A stretch of DNA of 62,435 nt, taken from assembly GCA_964495595.1 (NCBI GenBank), contig CAZBWH010000004.1, positions 1 to 62,435 on the forward strand. The letters run 5' to 3'. The position numbers and the translations under genes were made by a program. Shown in pieces: positions 16,414-24,283 of the stretch (its first letter is position 1; every line of letters begins with the position of its first letter). The notes beneath the pieces are model-generated. The model was given only the letters and a program-made list of their open reading frames with translations, had not been told where the DNA came from and did no database searches. Source of the stretch: CALMFQ01 sp964495595 (GTDB lineage Bacteria > Pseudomonadota > Gammaproteobacteria > Burkholderiales > SCOH01).

Positions 16414-17937
16414 TTACATCAGATTCTGCTCAGCCACGCCAACGTTCAGATCCAGATCCTTTTCTTTTTCTGCCTTGGCCGCATCGTTGCGCTCGTTCTC
16501 GATATGGTCGAGATACACCTCGTCGATATCACCCGTCACATAACGGCCACTGAAGCAGGAGCTTTCAAAATCGCGTAACCGATTACTGCAACGTCGTACA
16601 GCGAACTCCAGCGCGTCGATATCCTGATAAATCACCGCATCGGCACCAATTTCCTGGGCAATCTGTTCGTCATTGCGGCCAGTCGCCAGCAATTCCTTGC
16701 GGGTCGGCATGTCAATGCCGTAGACGTTGGGGAACCGGACCGGGGGCGCAGCAGAGGCAAAGTAGACCTTTTGTGCGCCAGCATCACGCGCCATTTGCAC
16801 AATCTCGCGAGAAGTCGTGCCACGCACGATGGAATCATCGACCAGCAGCACATTCTTGCCCTTGAACTCTACTACGATCGGATTCAGTTTCTGGCGAACT
16901 GACTTCTTGCGCACCGACTGGCCAGGCATGATGAATGTACGACCGATATAACGGTTTTTGATGAACCCTTCCCGATAGGGTAAACCCAGGTGATTTGCCA
17001 ACTGCAACGCGCTGGCGCGACTGGTATCAGGAATCGGAATCACGACATCGATATCCATTTCCGGTAACACCCGGCGAACTTTGTCAGCCAGGTTTTCCCC
17101 CATGAACAATCGCGATTGATAAACCGATACACCGTCAATCACCGAATCCGGCCGTGCAAAATAAACGAATTCAAAAATGCACGGCGTCAAAGAGGTTTGC
17201 TGCGCGCAGTATCTGGAGAACATCTGCCCTTCGGGCGAGATGAAAATCGCCTCTCCCGGCTCGATATCACGCAGTACCTCAAACCCGAGCGAATCGAGTG
17301 CAACGCTCTCCGATGCAACCATGTATTCCACTCCGGCTGGCGTTTCCGCCTTGCCCAGCACCAGCGGGCGAATACCGTTAGGGTCACGGAAAGCCAGTAG
17401 CCCTTGGCCCGCAATCATTGCTACCACGGCATAAGCACCCTTGCAACGCTGATGCACAGCCTCGACCGCACCAAAAACGGCATCGATGTCCAGCTCTATC
17501 GATCGGGCACGCGCTTGCAATTCGTGAGCAAAAACGTTGAGCAAGGCTTCGGAATCCGAGCTGGTATTGATATGTCGGCGGTCCAGCTTGAACATATCCT
17601 GCTTGAGCTGGTCAGCGTTGGTCAGATTACCGTTGTGGGCCAGCACGATGCCAAACGGCGAGTTGACATAAAACGGCTGGGCCTCAGAAATGGCCGAAGC
17701 CGATCCAGCGGTCGGGTAGCGAACATGGCCGATACCCATGTTGCCGGATAGCGAGCGCATGTTTCTGGTACGAAACACGTCCTTGACCAGACCTGCGCCC
17801 TTGTGCAGGTGCAATCGCGGGCCTTCGGCGGTAACGATACCTGCAGCATCCTGGCCGCGATGTTGGAGAATCAGCAAACCGTCATACAGCAGCTGATTGA
17901 CTGGGCTTTGGGCAACGATGCCGATAATTCCACACAT
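16414..17937 (-). CDS. purF: Amidophosphoribosyltransferase PurF
   Basis: This 507-residue enzyme commits PRPP to purine synthesis. MCGIIGIVAQSPVNQ exposes the N-terminal glutaminase Cys2 with no propeptide, as in E. coli and unlike Bacillus. LQHRGQDAAGI and HVRYPTAGSA belong to the Ntn glutaminase domain. The PRPP loop VLLVDDSIVRGTTSREIV lies in the phosphoribosyltransferase domain (about residues 360-380). No Fe-S cysteines are apparent. It starts 6 bases after cvpA, giving the conserved accD-folC-SPOR-cvpA-purF order. Confidence 0.97.
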   Translation of the reverse strand: MCGIIGIVAQSPVNQLLYDGLLILQHRGQDAAGIVTAEGPRLHLHKGAGLVKDVFRTRNMRSLSGNMGIGHVRYPTAGSASAISEAQPFYVNSPFGIVLAHNGNLTNADQLKQDMFKLDRRHINTSSDSEALLNVFAHELQARARSIELDIDAVFGAVEAVHQRCKGAYAVVAMIAGQGLLAFRDPNGIRPLVLGKAETPAGVEYMVASESVALDSLGFEVLRDIEPGEAIFISPEGQMFSRYCAQQTSLTPCIFEFVYFARPDSVIDGVSVYQSRLFMGENLADKVRRVLPEMDIDVVIPIPDTSRASALQLANHLGLPYREGFIKNRYIGRTFIMPGQSVRKKSVRQKLNPIVVEFKGKNVLLVDDSIVRGTTSREIVQMARDAGAQKVYFASAAPPVRFPNVYGIDMPTRKELLATGRNDEQIAQEIGADAVIYQDIDALEFAVRRCSNRLRDFESSCFSGRYVTGDIDEVYLDHIENERNDAAKAEKEKDLDLNVGVAEQNLM

Positions 17938-17943
17938 ACTGTT

Positions 17944-18435
17944 TCACTCGTAGCGAATGTGTCGGGCCAACTCATCCGGCAGCCAGGGTCTGACTGCCAG
18001 CGCACTGGCTTCGAGCACGGGACTGAACATGGCGTTTTTCCATGTCTGGGTTTGGGGAAGGCCGGTAAGGCCCGCGAGTAAAACGAGAACCAGGACGATG
18101 AAGCTGCCGCGAAGCAAACCGATTACTGCGCCAAGCATACGGTCAAATCCGGACAACCCCAGTGCCTTGATCACCTCTGACAGGGCGATTGACAGCAGAG
18201 TCATGATCAGCAGTGAGCCAAGAAACAGCGCAACAAACCCGGACAACAATCGCAGCTCCGGACTTGGAATCGATTCAGGCAGAAGTGGAGCGAGCTCTTC
18301 AGTGAAATTTCGGGCAAACCAGAAAGAAATAAACCAGGCAGAAAGGGCAACGATTTCGCGTACCGCTCCCCTGATAACCGACAACAATACGGAAAAACCA
18401 ATTATCAGCAGGATTGCATAGTCAAACGAGGTCAT
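17944..18435 (-). CDS. cvpA: CvpA-family inner-membrane protein
   Basis: This 163-residue protein has four predicted membrane spans: DYAILLIIGFSVLLSVIRG, IVALSAWFISFWFARNF, a long LLSGFVALFLGSLLIMTLLS and GLLRGSFIVLVLVLLAGL. CvpA was named for colicin V production in E. coli and is needed for purF-linked purine effects and membrane stress tolerance; its mechanism is unclear. It is located immediately before purF, as in most proteobacteria. Confidence 0.93.
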   Translation of the reverse strand: MTSFDYAILLIIGFSVLLSVIRGAVREIVALSAWFISFWFARNFTEELAPLLPESIPSPELRLLSGFVALFLGSLLIMTLLSIALSEVIKALGLSGFDRMLGAVIGLLRGSFIVLVLVLLAGLTGLPQTQTWKNAMFSPVLEASALAVRPWLPDELARHIRYE

Positions 18436-18445
18436 GGGTCTGAGG

Positions 18446-19246
18446 CTATCGGGAAATAATCAAGCCAGAGACACCAGCAGACTGGGCCTTGGAAACAATC
18501 TTTTCGGCCTGCTCCCGACTGCCAAACGGGCCGACGCGGACCCGCGTTACATTTCCGGCTTGCTCGGCATGGGCATGCACACCAACAGACGCCAGTTTTA
18601 CCAACAGGGCACTGACTTTGTCAGCATCCGACAATGCCGCAAACTGAACGATATGACGCTTGTCAGGTTTGGATTCACCCGCTTTGTCAGTGGCAACAGC
18701 AGCCTTGGCTGATTTTGATTGGCCACCTTTATCGCCGTCCATATCCTTCCGTGCTGGCTGGGCAGATTTCTGCTGCGGCAAGGGCAGTTGGGAGAGTGAC
18801 GGTTCTGCCGGCTTGGGAGCAGGTTTGACTGCTTTGGCGGCTGGCAACGCCTGCCGCCCGGAATCGGCCGGTTTCACGGGCATTCCAACAGATTCTGGCA
18901 CCGGAGGTTTGACCGGAGAAGGCTCCAGGGTGGCAACACTGCCGGGTACGGCCGGCACCGGCGTCTGTTCTGCAGAGGAAACAGGTTCACTCATTACAGC
19001 GCCTTGCTGCGAGGGTTTGCTGGCTGTTGTCATGGCCGGCGCAGGCGAGCGGATCTGCGGAGCATCGCTGACGATTTCGACCGTTTGGGCAGGCATTTGC
19101 TGCAGCGCGGCCTTTGGCTCGCTGTCCAGTACGTTCCACAGCACGGTCAAGGCAACCAGAACCAGCGCTACTGCACCTACCAGGCGCCGCCGTGCCTGTT
19201 TTTTGATTGCAAGCAATTCTTCACTGGAAGAAGTCGGCTGGGTCAT
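18446..19246 (-). CDS. SPOR-domain protein (DedD-like)
   Basis: This 266-residue bitopic protein has a short cytoplasmic start, one membrane span (RRRLVGAVALVLVALTVLW, about residues 20-38) and a long Pro/Ala/Lys-rich periplasmic linker. Its C-terminal SPOR domain (about residues 190-266, KRHIVQFAALSDADKVSALL onward) binds denuded peptidoglycan glycan strands at the septum. Its place between folC and cvpA matches E. coli dedD, a cell-division protein. The Met at 19246 (MTQPTSSSEELLAIKKQ) is chosen over an upstream ATG because it leaves a normal gap to folC. Confidence 0.9.
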   Translation of the reverse strand: MTQPTSSSEELLAIKKQARRRLVGAVALVLVALTVLWNVLDSEPKAALQQMPAQTVEIVSDAPQIRSPAPAMTTASKPSQQGAVMSEPVSSAEQTPVPAVPGSVATLEPSPVKPPVPESVGMPVKPADSGRQALPAAKAVKPAPKPAEPSLSQLPLPQQKSAQPARKDMDGDKGGQSKSAKAAVATDKAGESKPDKRHIVQFAALSDADKVSALLVKLASVGVHAHAEQAGNVTRVRVGPFGSREQAEKIVSKAQSAGVSGLIISR

Positions 19247-19262
19247 GCGGCTCCTGAAGCGG

Positions 19263-20594
19263 TCAACGGCCACGACGTTGCCGGGCAAGCATCACCTCGG
19301 CGACGGTGTGAAAGGATCCAAAAACGACGATTCTATCATTTTCGGCGGCCTTGTTACATGCAGCCTGGTAAGCGGCTGCCACATCTGCAAAGACGCTGAC
19401 CTTGCCGGAACATCCGCCAGCAGTCAGTTGCGCCGCCAGTTCATCACCAGTCAACCCACGCGGGCCAGCCAAACCGGCCACCATCCAATGGTCGAACTCC
19501 TCACGTAACTCCGACACCACACCGGCAATGTCCTTGTCGGCCAACATCGAAAAAACGGCGAATGTCGTTGGGTGATAAGCCATACTCTTCAGGCTGGCAC
19601 GAAGGGAGCTGGCTGCATGTGGATTATGCGCAACGTCCAGCACAACGGTTGGTCGCCCAGCGAGCACCTGGAATCGCCCTGGCCATTCCACTGCCAGCAA
19701 TCCCTGCTTGATCGCCCCGATACCCACCGGGAGTCGCTCCCGCAACTCTCCCAGTACAGCCAGGGCTACCGACGCATTTGCCAACTGGTAAGCGCCACGC
19801 AATGCCGGAAACGGCAAAGCAAGATGCTTGCCATGCCTGCCTTCAAATGACCACTGATTTTCCTGGCGCTGAAAACCAAAGTCCACACCGATCCGCTGAA
19901 GCGGCGCGCCGATCTGGCTGGCATATGCCGTCACTGAGTCAGGAGGTGCGGGATCGCCCATTATGGCTGGCACACCAGACCGGAAAATACCGGCTTTCTC
20001 GTATCCTATCGATTCGCGATCGTTACCCAGATAAGCCTGATGATCCAGATCGACCGAAACAAGCACTGAACAGGATGGTTCAAACAGATTAACAGCATCC
20101 AATCGACCGCCGAGTCCGACTTCAAGCACAACCACGTCCACATTGGCGTCATCAAAGGCCAGCATGGCGGCGAGAGTTCCGAATTCAAAATAGGTCAGCG
20201 ATATATCGCCACGCGCAACTTCGATCTGCGCGAATATCTGACAGAGACGGATTTCATCAATTGACTCACCACATATCTGAATGCGCTCAGTAAAGCTAAG
20301 CAGATGTGGAGAGGTATACAATCCGACACGGTAACCCGCGGCATTCAGAATGGCTGCAAGAAAAGCGCACGCAGACCCTTTCCCGTTGGTTCCGCCAACA
20401 GTAATGATCGGTGCACTCTCTGCTGATGCTCCGAGCCTGGCCCACACCGCTGCAATGCGTTCCAGGCCAAGATCAATTGCTGCTGGATGGATACTCTCAA
20501 GGTACTGCAACCATTCGGCCAATGCCCGAGGTTGCGAAAGCGTGCTTGGCGGACAACCTTCGTCTACTGACGTGGGGGGTGCGTTGGAAGTCAT
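19263..20594 (-). CDS. folC: Dihydrofolate/folylpolyglutamate synthase
   Basis: This 443-residue Mur-ligase-like enzyme adds glutamate to dihydropteroate and to reduced folates. The P-loop is in ITVGGTNGKGSACAFLAAIL (about residues 62-81). SPHLLSFTERIQI, TYFEFGTLAAMLAF and LEVGLGGRLDAVN are the family blocks. DVAHNPHAA lies in the C-terminal domain. Its start overlaps the accD stop by 4 bases, so it is coupled to fatty-acid synthesis genes as in other proteobacteria. Confidence 0.96.
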   Translation of the reverse strand: MTSNAPPTSVDEGCPPSTLSQPRALAEWLQYLESIHPAAIDLGLERIAAVWARLGASAESAPIITVGGTNGKGSACAFLAAILNAAGYRVGLYTSPHLLSFTERIQICGESIDEIRLCQIFAQIEVARGDISLTYFEFGTLAAMLAFDDANVDVVVLEVGLGGRLDAVNLFEPSCSVLVSVDLDHQAYLGNDRESIGYEKAGIFRSGVPAIMGDPAPPDSVTAYASQIGAPLQRIGVDFGFQRQENQWSFEGRHGKHLALPFPALRGAYQLANASVALAVLGELRERLPVGIGAIKQGLLAVEWPGRFQVLAGRPTVVLDVAHNPHAASSLRASLKSMAYHPTTFAVFSMLADKDIAGVVSELREEFDHWMVAGLAGPRGLTGDELAAQLTAGGCSGKVSVFADVAAAYQAACNKAAENDRIVVFGSFHTVAEVMLARQRRGR

Positions 20595-21460
20595 CGATCT
20601 CGAGCGGGTCGTTTTTGCAACAGGGTCAACAAATCAGCCACTTTGTCGCGCAACTGCCGGCGATCAACGATCATGTCAATCGCACCATGCTCCAGAAGGA
20701 ATTCTGATCGCTGGAACCCGTCAGGCAGCGTCTCGCGAACGGTTTGTTCGATGACACGCGGCCCGGCAAAACCGATCAGGGCCTTTGGCTCGGCAATAAC
20801 GACATCGCCCAGGAAAGCAAAACTGGCAGACACCCCACCCATGGTCGGATCCGTCAGGAGCGAGATGAAAGGGAGATTTTTGTCACTCAGGAAGGTAAGT
20901 GCCGCGCTGGTTTTCGCCATTTGCATCAGCGAAAACAGCCCTTCCTGCATCCTTGCCCCCCCACTCGCCGCTACGCAGATGAAGGGCAGATTCTGATCCA
21001 GGCAAGTATAAATGGCCCGGACAAACCGCTCCCCCACCACCGAACCCATCGATCCACCGATGAACCGGAATTCAAACGCAGCAGCAACCACCGGCACTTG
21101 GTGGATACTGCCTTGCATGACTACCAAAGCGTCTTCTTCACCCGTTTCATCAACAGCCGCTTGCAAACGGTCAGGGTACTTCTTGCTGTCCTTGAACTTC
21201 AGCGGATCAACCGGGCGCACCTCGGTGCCGATCTCAAACCTGGCATCGCTGTCGAGCAACAAATCCAGTCGCTTGCGTGCCGAAAGCGGGGTGTGGAAAG
21301 CGCACTTGGGACAGACATGAAGATTATTCTCCAAGTCGGTTCGATACAACACCGCCTCGCATGCCGGACACTTGCTCCACAGTCCTTCCGGCACCCCTGT
21401 CTTGGCCAGATTGGCCTTGCTCTTGATTTTTGGAGGAAGTAATTTCTGTAGCCAGCTCAT
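20591..21460 (-). CDS. accD: Acetyl-CoA carboxylase carboxyltransferase beta subunit
   Basis: This 289-residue protein, with AccA, moves the carboxyl group from biotin to acetyl-CoA. The N-terminal four-cysteine zinc ribbon is visible (WSKCPACEAVLYR, then VCPKCAFHT). Crotonase-fold oxyanion glycines are in ASGGARMQEGLFSLMQMA and TDPTMGGVSASFAFLGD. The Met of MSWLQKLLPPKIKSK (21460) is taken as the start. An upstream in-frame Met would overlap trpA and lacks family similarity. It is coupled to folC by a 4-base overlap. Confidence 0.96.
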   Translation of the reverse strand: MSWLQKLLPPKIKSKANLAKTGVPEGLWSKCPACEAVLYRTDLENNLHVCPKCAFHTPLSARKRLDLLLDSDARFEIGTEVRPVDPLKFKDSKKYPDRLQAAVDETGEEDALVVMQGSIHQVPVVAAAFEFRFIGGSMGSVVGERFVRAIYTCLDQNLPFICVAASGGARMQEGLFSLMQMAKTSAALTFLSDKNLPFISLLTDPTMGGVSASFAFLGDVVIAEPKALIGFAGPRVIEQTVRETLPDGFQRSEFLLEHGAIDMIVDRRQLRDKVADLLTLLQKRPARDR

Positions 21461-21483
21461 GTTCGCCTCCTTGACCGGTATCT

Positions 21484-22284
21484 TCATGCACGGTCCATTG
21501 CCAGACGGATTTCGTTCACCAGGGCGCCCACCCGCTGCACCGCCTGCGCCGGGCCCGCTGCTTCGATCTCTTGAACCAGCCGGCTACCGATCACGACAGC
21601 GTCGGCAACCGTTCCGACAGCACGCGCAGTCTCCCCGTCACGGATGCCAAACCCCACCCCAACCGGAATATGGACATGCTTGCGAATCAGGGGCAATCGT
21701 GCGGCGACCTCTGACATATCAAGATTAGCCGCCCCGGTGACGCCGCGCAAAGAGACGTAATAAACGTACCCCTGCGCCATTTCGCCCACCTTGGCGATTC
21801 GGCTTTCGGGGGTAGTCGGCGCGATCAGGAAAATCGGCGCAATATGGTGAGCCTTCAGGCTGGCGACCAAAGATTCCGCCTCTTCTGGAGGAATATCAAC
21901 GGTCAACAGCCCGTCCACCCCCGCATCCCGAGCCGCTGCCGCAAAAGAGTCGTAACCCATTGCTTCAACGGGGTTGGCGTATCCCATCAGCACCACGGGG
22001 GTAACCGAATCCGTCGAGCGAAAAACCCGTACCATTTGCAGCACCTGCTGCAAGGTCACGCCATTGGCCAGGGCGCGTTCACTGGCGCGCTGGATAACCG
22101 GACCATCAGCCATCGGATCCGAAAACGGGATGCCCAGTTCCAGTACATCGGCACCGGCCGCGACCAGTTCATGCATTAGCGGAACCGTTGTCGTAACATC
22201 CGGATCTCCCGCCGTGACAAACGGGATCAACGCCTTGCGATCTTGCTCGCTCAACTGCTGGAAACGCTTTTCAATTCTGGACAT
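21484..22284 (-). CDS. trpA: Tryptophan synthase alpha chain
   Basis: This 266-residue TIM barrel cleaves indole-3-glycerol phosphate and passes indole to TrpB. Catalytic Glu is in LELGIPFSDPMADGP and the family block LIAPTTPESRI is present. GYVYYVSLRGVTGA and GFGIRDGETARAV bind phosphate. The Met of MSRIEKRFQQLSEQDRKALI (22284) has AGGAAT about 8 bases upstream and matches family starts. The frame also opens at 22365, overlapping trpB by 4 bases; that longer form would add an unconserved 27-residue leader. Confidence 0.95.
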   Translation of the reverse strand: MSRIEKRFQQLSEQDRKALIPFVTAGDPDVTTTVPLMHELVAAGADVLELGIPFSDPMADGPVIQRASERALANGVTLQQVLQMVRVFRSTDSVTPVVLMGYANPVEAMGYDSFAAAARDAGVDGLLTVDIPPEEAESLVASLKAHHIAPIFLIAPTTPESRIAKVGEMAQGYVYYVSLRGVTGAANLDMSEVAARLPLIRKHVHIPVGVGFGIRDGETARAVGTVADAVVIGSRLVQEIEAAGPAQAVQRVGALVNEIRLAMDRA

Positions 22285-22361
22285 GCTGGATTCCTGACTG
22301 CGGGCGGTAACGCCAGGCTGCGCCGGCATTTCCGGGCCCGTCTTGAAGTAGGGAGTATCGG

Positions 22362-23561
22362 TCAAAGCTGGATGCCGGACAGCGAGGCCACGGTAGGAAT
22401 ATCCTTGTCACCGCGCCCGGAAAGGTTAACCAGAATTGTCTGGTCCGGCCGCATCGAAGACGCCAGCCGCTTGGCATACGCCAGAGCATGGCTGGATTCC
22501 AGCGCAGGAATGATCCCCTCGTATCTGCACAAATCATGAAACGCCTGCAGAGCCTCGTCGTCATTCGCAGCGACATATTCGGCCCGCCCGATATCCTTCA
22601 GGTAACTATGCTCCGGACCTACGCCGGGGTAATCCAGACCCGCAGAAATCGAATGTGTTTCAATGATTTGTCCATGCTGGTCCTGCATCAGATAGGTACG
22701 GTTACCGTGAAGGACACCGGGAGAGCCAGCAGACAGCGGTGCAGCATGGCGCCCGCTTGCCACGCCCTCCCCGCCTGCTTCGACACCGATCAAACGAACG
22801 CCATCCACCCCGAGATAAGGGTAAAACACTCCGATCGCATTGGAACCACCACCAACGCAGGCTACGATTGCGTCGGGCTGGCGACCGGTCAGCTCAGGCA
22901 TCTGCCATTTGCATTCCTCGCCGATGATGGCCTGAAAGTCACGCACCATCATGGGATAAGGGTGTGGGCCGGCGGCTGTACCAAGAATGTAGAACGTACT
23001 GTCGATATGGGTAACCCAATCGCGCATGGCCTCGTTCAACGCATCCTTAAGCGTTCTGGAGCCGCTTTCCACCGGGATGACCGTTGCACCCAGCAGCTTC
23101 ATCCGGTACACATTTGCCGACTGCCGCTTGACGTCTTCGGAACCCATGTAGACAACACATTCCATGCCATACCTGGCAGCGACAGTTGCCGATGCGACAC
23201 CATGCTGACCTGCTCCGGTTTCAGCAATCACCCGTTTCTTGCCCATGCGGCGAGCAAGCAAGGCCTGACCGATGGTGTTGTTAATCTTGTGGGCGCCAGT
23301 GTGATTCAGATCCTCACGTTTCAGATAGATCTGAGCGCCTCCGAGCAGCTCCGACCAACGCCTGGCATGGTAAATCGGGCTCGGGCGGCCGACATAATGT
23401 TTCAGTTCGTGCTGATACTCCGCCATGAACAACGGATCCTGGCGAGCCAGTTCGTACTGCTTGCGCAACTCGTCCAGAGCAGCCATCAGGGTTTCGGCGA
23501 CATAAACGCCGCCATACGCACCAAAATGACCCCGGGCGTCAGGCAAGTCGTACATCTGCAT
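22362..23561 (-). CDS. trpB: Tryptophan synthase beta chain
   Basis: This 399-residue PLP enzyme condenses indole with serine. The PLP lysine is in LNHTGAHKINNTIGQALLA. ETGAGQHGVASATVAA and CVGGGSNAIGVFYPY bind cofactor and phosphate. The C-terminal VNLSGRGDKDIPTV is characteristic. The ATG at 23561 has GGAG about 10 bases upstream. The 5' end overlaps trpF by 23 bases, so all three trp genes are tightly coupled. Confidence 0.97.
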   Translation of the reverse strand: MQMYDLPDARGHFGAYGGVYVAETLMAALDELRKQYELARQDPLFMAEYQHELKHYVGRPSPIYHARRWSELLGGAQIYLKREDLNHTGAHKINNTIGQALLARRMGKKRVIAETGAGQHGVASATVAARYGMECVVYMGSEDVKRQSANVYRMKLLGATVIPVESGSRTLKDALNEAMRDWVTHIDSTFYILGTAAGPHPYPMMVRDFQAIIGEECKWQMPELTGRQPDAIVACVGGGSNAIGVFYPYLGVDGVRLIGVEAGGEGVASGRHAAPLSAGSPGVLHGNRTYLMQDQHGQIIETHSISAGLDYPGVGPEHSYLKDIGRAEYVAANDDEALQAFHDLCRYEGIIPALESSHALAYAKRLASSMRPDQTILVNLSGRGDKDIPTVASLSGIQL

Positions 23562-24171
23562 TACACACTCCATCAATAAAAACTTTCATCTTGTCGGCAC
23601 ACTTGAGGCCCTTCTCCACCTCCACGCCGCTGGATACGTCAACGGCCCAGGGCTTAACCGTGCACACTGCGTCGCTCACATTGTCGGCAGTCAGGCCACC
23701 GGAAAGGATGATGGGCAATGGCAGTCGGTCCGGAATCAGCGACCAATCAAAACGTTCGCCGGTTCCACCGGGCACCCCGTGCACCCAGGCATCTAGCAAT
23801 AACCCACTGGCGGATGGGTAACGGGCGGCGTATTGTAGCAAATCCAGTCCGGGTTTTACCCGAACCGCCTTGATATAGCGACAGGCAAAACGCTGACAGT
23901 ACTCCGGACTTTCGTTGCCGTGAAACTGCAGGACGCTAAGCGGCACGCGCTCAAGCACTTCATGAACGGTCGATTCTGCAGCATCGACAAACAACCCCAC
24001 AATGGAGACAAATGGAGGCAACGCCCGGCAGAGGATGTCAGCCTGTTCAATACTGACATTGCGCGGACTGGGGGGATAGAAGACCAGTCCGATTGCATCA
24101 GCGCCCAGCGCAATAGCCTCGACGGCGTGTTCCGCTCGGGTAAAACCACAAATCTTGATGCGGGTACGCAT
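23539..24171 (-). CDS. trpF: Phosphoribosylanthranilate isomerase
   Basis: This 210-residue TIM barrel isomerises PRA to CdRP in tryptophan synthesis. RIKICGFTRAEHA contains the catalytic Cys, GLVFYPPSPRNVS follows, LQFHGNESPEYC is the middle block, and LSGGLTADNVSDAV plus DVSSGVEVEKGLKC close the phosphate site. It starts the trpF-trpB-trpA-accD-folC run. A long inverted repeat sits in the leader (24199-24274). No Trp-rich leader peptide is seen. Confidence 0.97.
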   Translation of the reverse strand: MRTRIKICGFTRAEHAVEAIALGADAIGLVFYPPSPRNVSIEQADILCRALPPFVSIVGLFVDAAESTVHEVLERVPLSVLQFHGNESPEYCQRFACRYIKAVRVKPGLDLLQYAARYPSASGLLLDAWVHGVPGGTGERFDWSLIPDRLPLPIILSGGLTADNVSDAVCTVKPWAVDVSSGVEVEKGLKCADKMKVFIDGVCNADVRLA

Positions 24172-24198
24172 GGCTCACCTCCCCAGAGGCCGGCAATA

Positions 24199-24274
24199 TG
24201 GCCAGAGAGCGGCATGGCAACCGGGCTCATCAGCGGCCAAGCAAGGGAGAGCGGCTCCACTCCCTCTCTGGCCA
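24199..24274. repeat. 11-bp inverted repeat in the trpF leader
   Basis: TGGCCAGAGAG (24199-24209) and its exact complement (24264-24274) enclose 54 bases that contain a smaller GGGAG/CTCCC hairpin. It lies between the end of the FimV paralog and trpF and could fold in the mRNA as a long stem. There is no T-run after it, so it is more likely a stability or translation element than a terminator. Confidence 0.6.
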
Positions 24275-24283
24275 AAACCAGCT

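Noticed and set aside
24172..24283. Tryptophan attenuator before trpF
   Set aside because: The leader has scattered Trp codons but no short leader peptide with tandem Trp codons and no terminator with a T-run.
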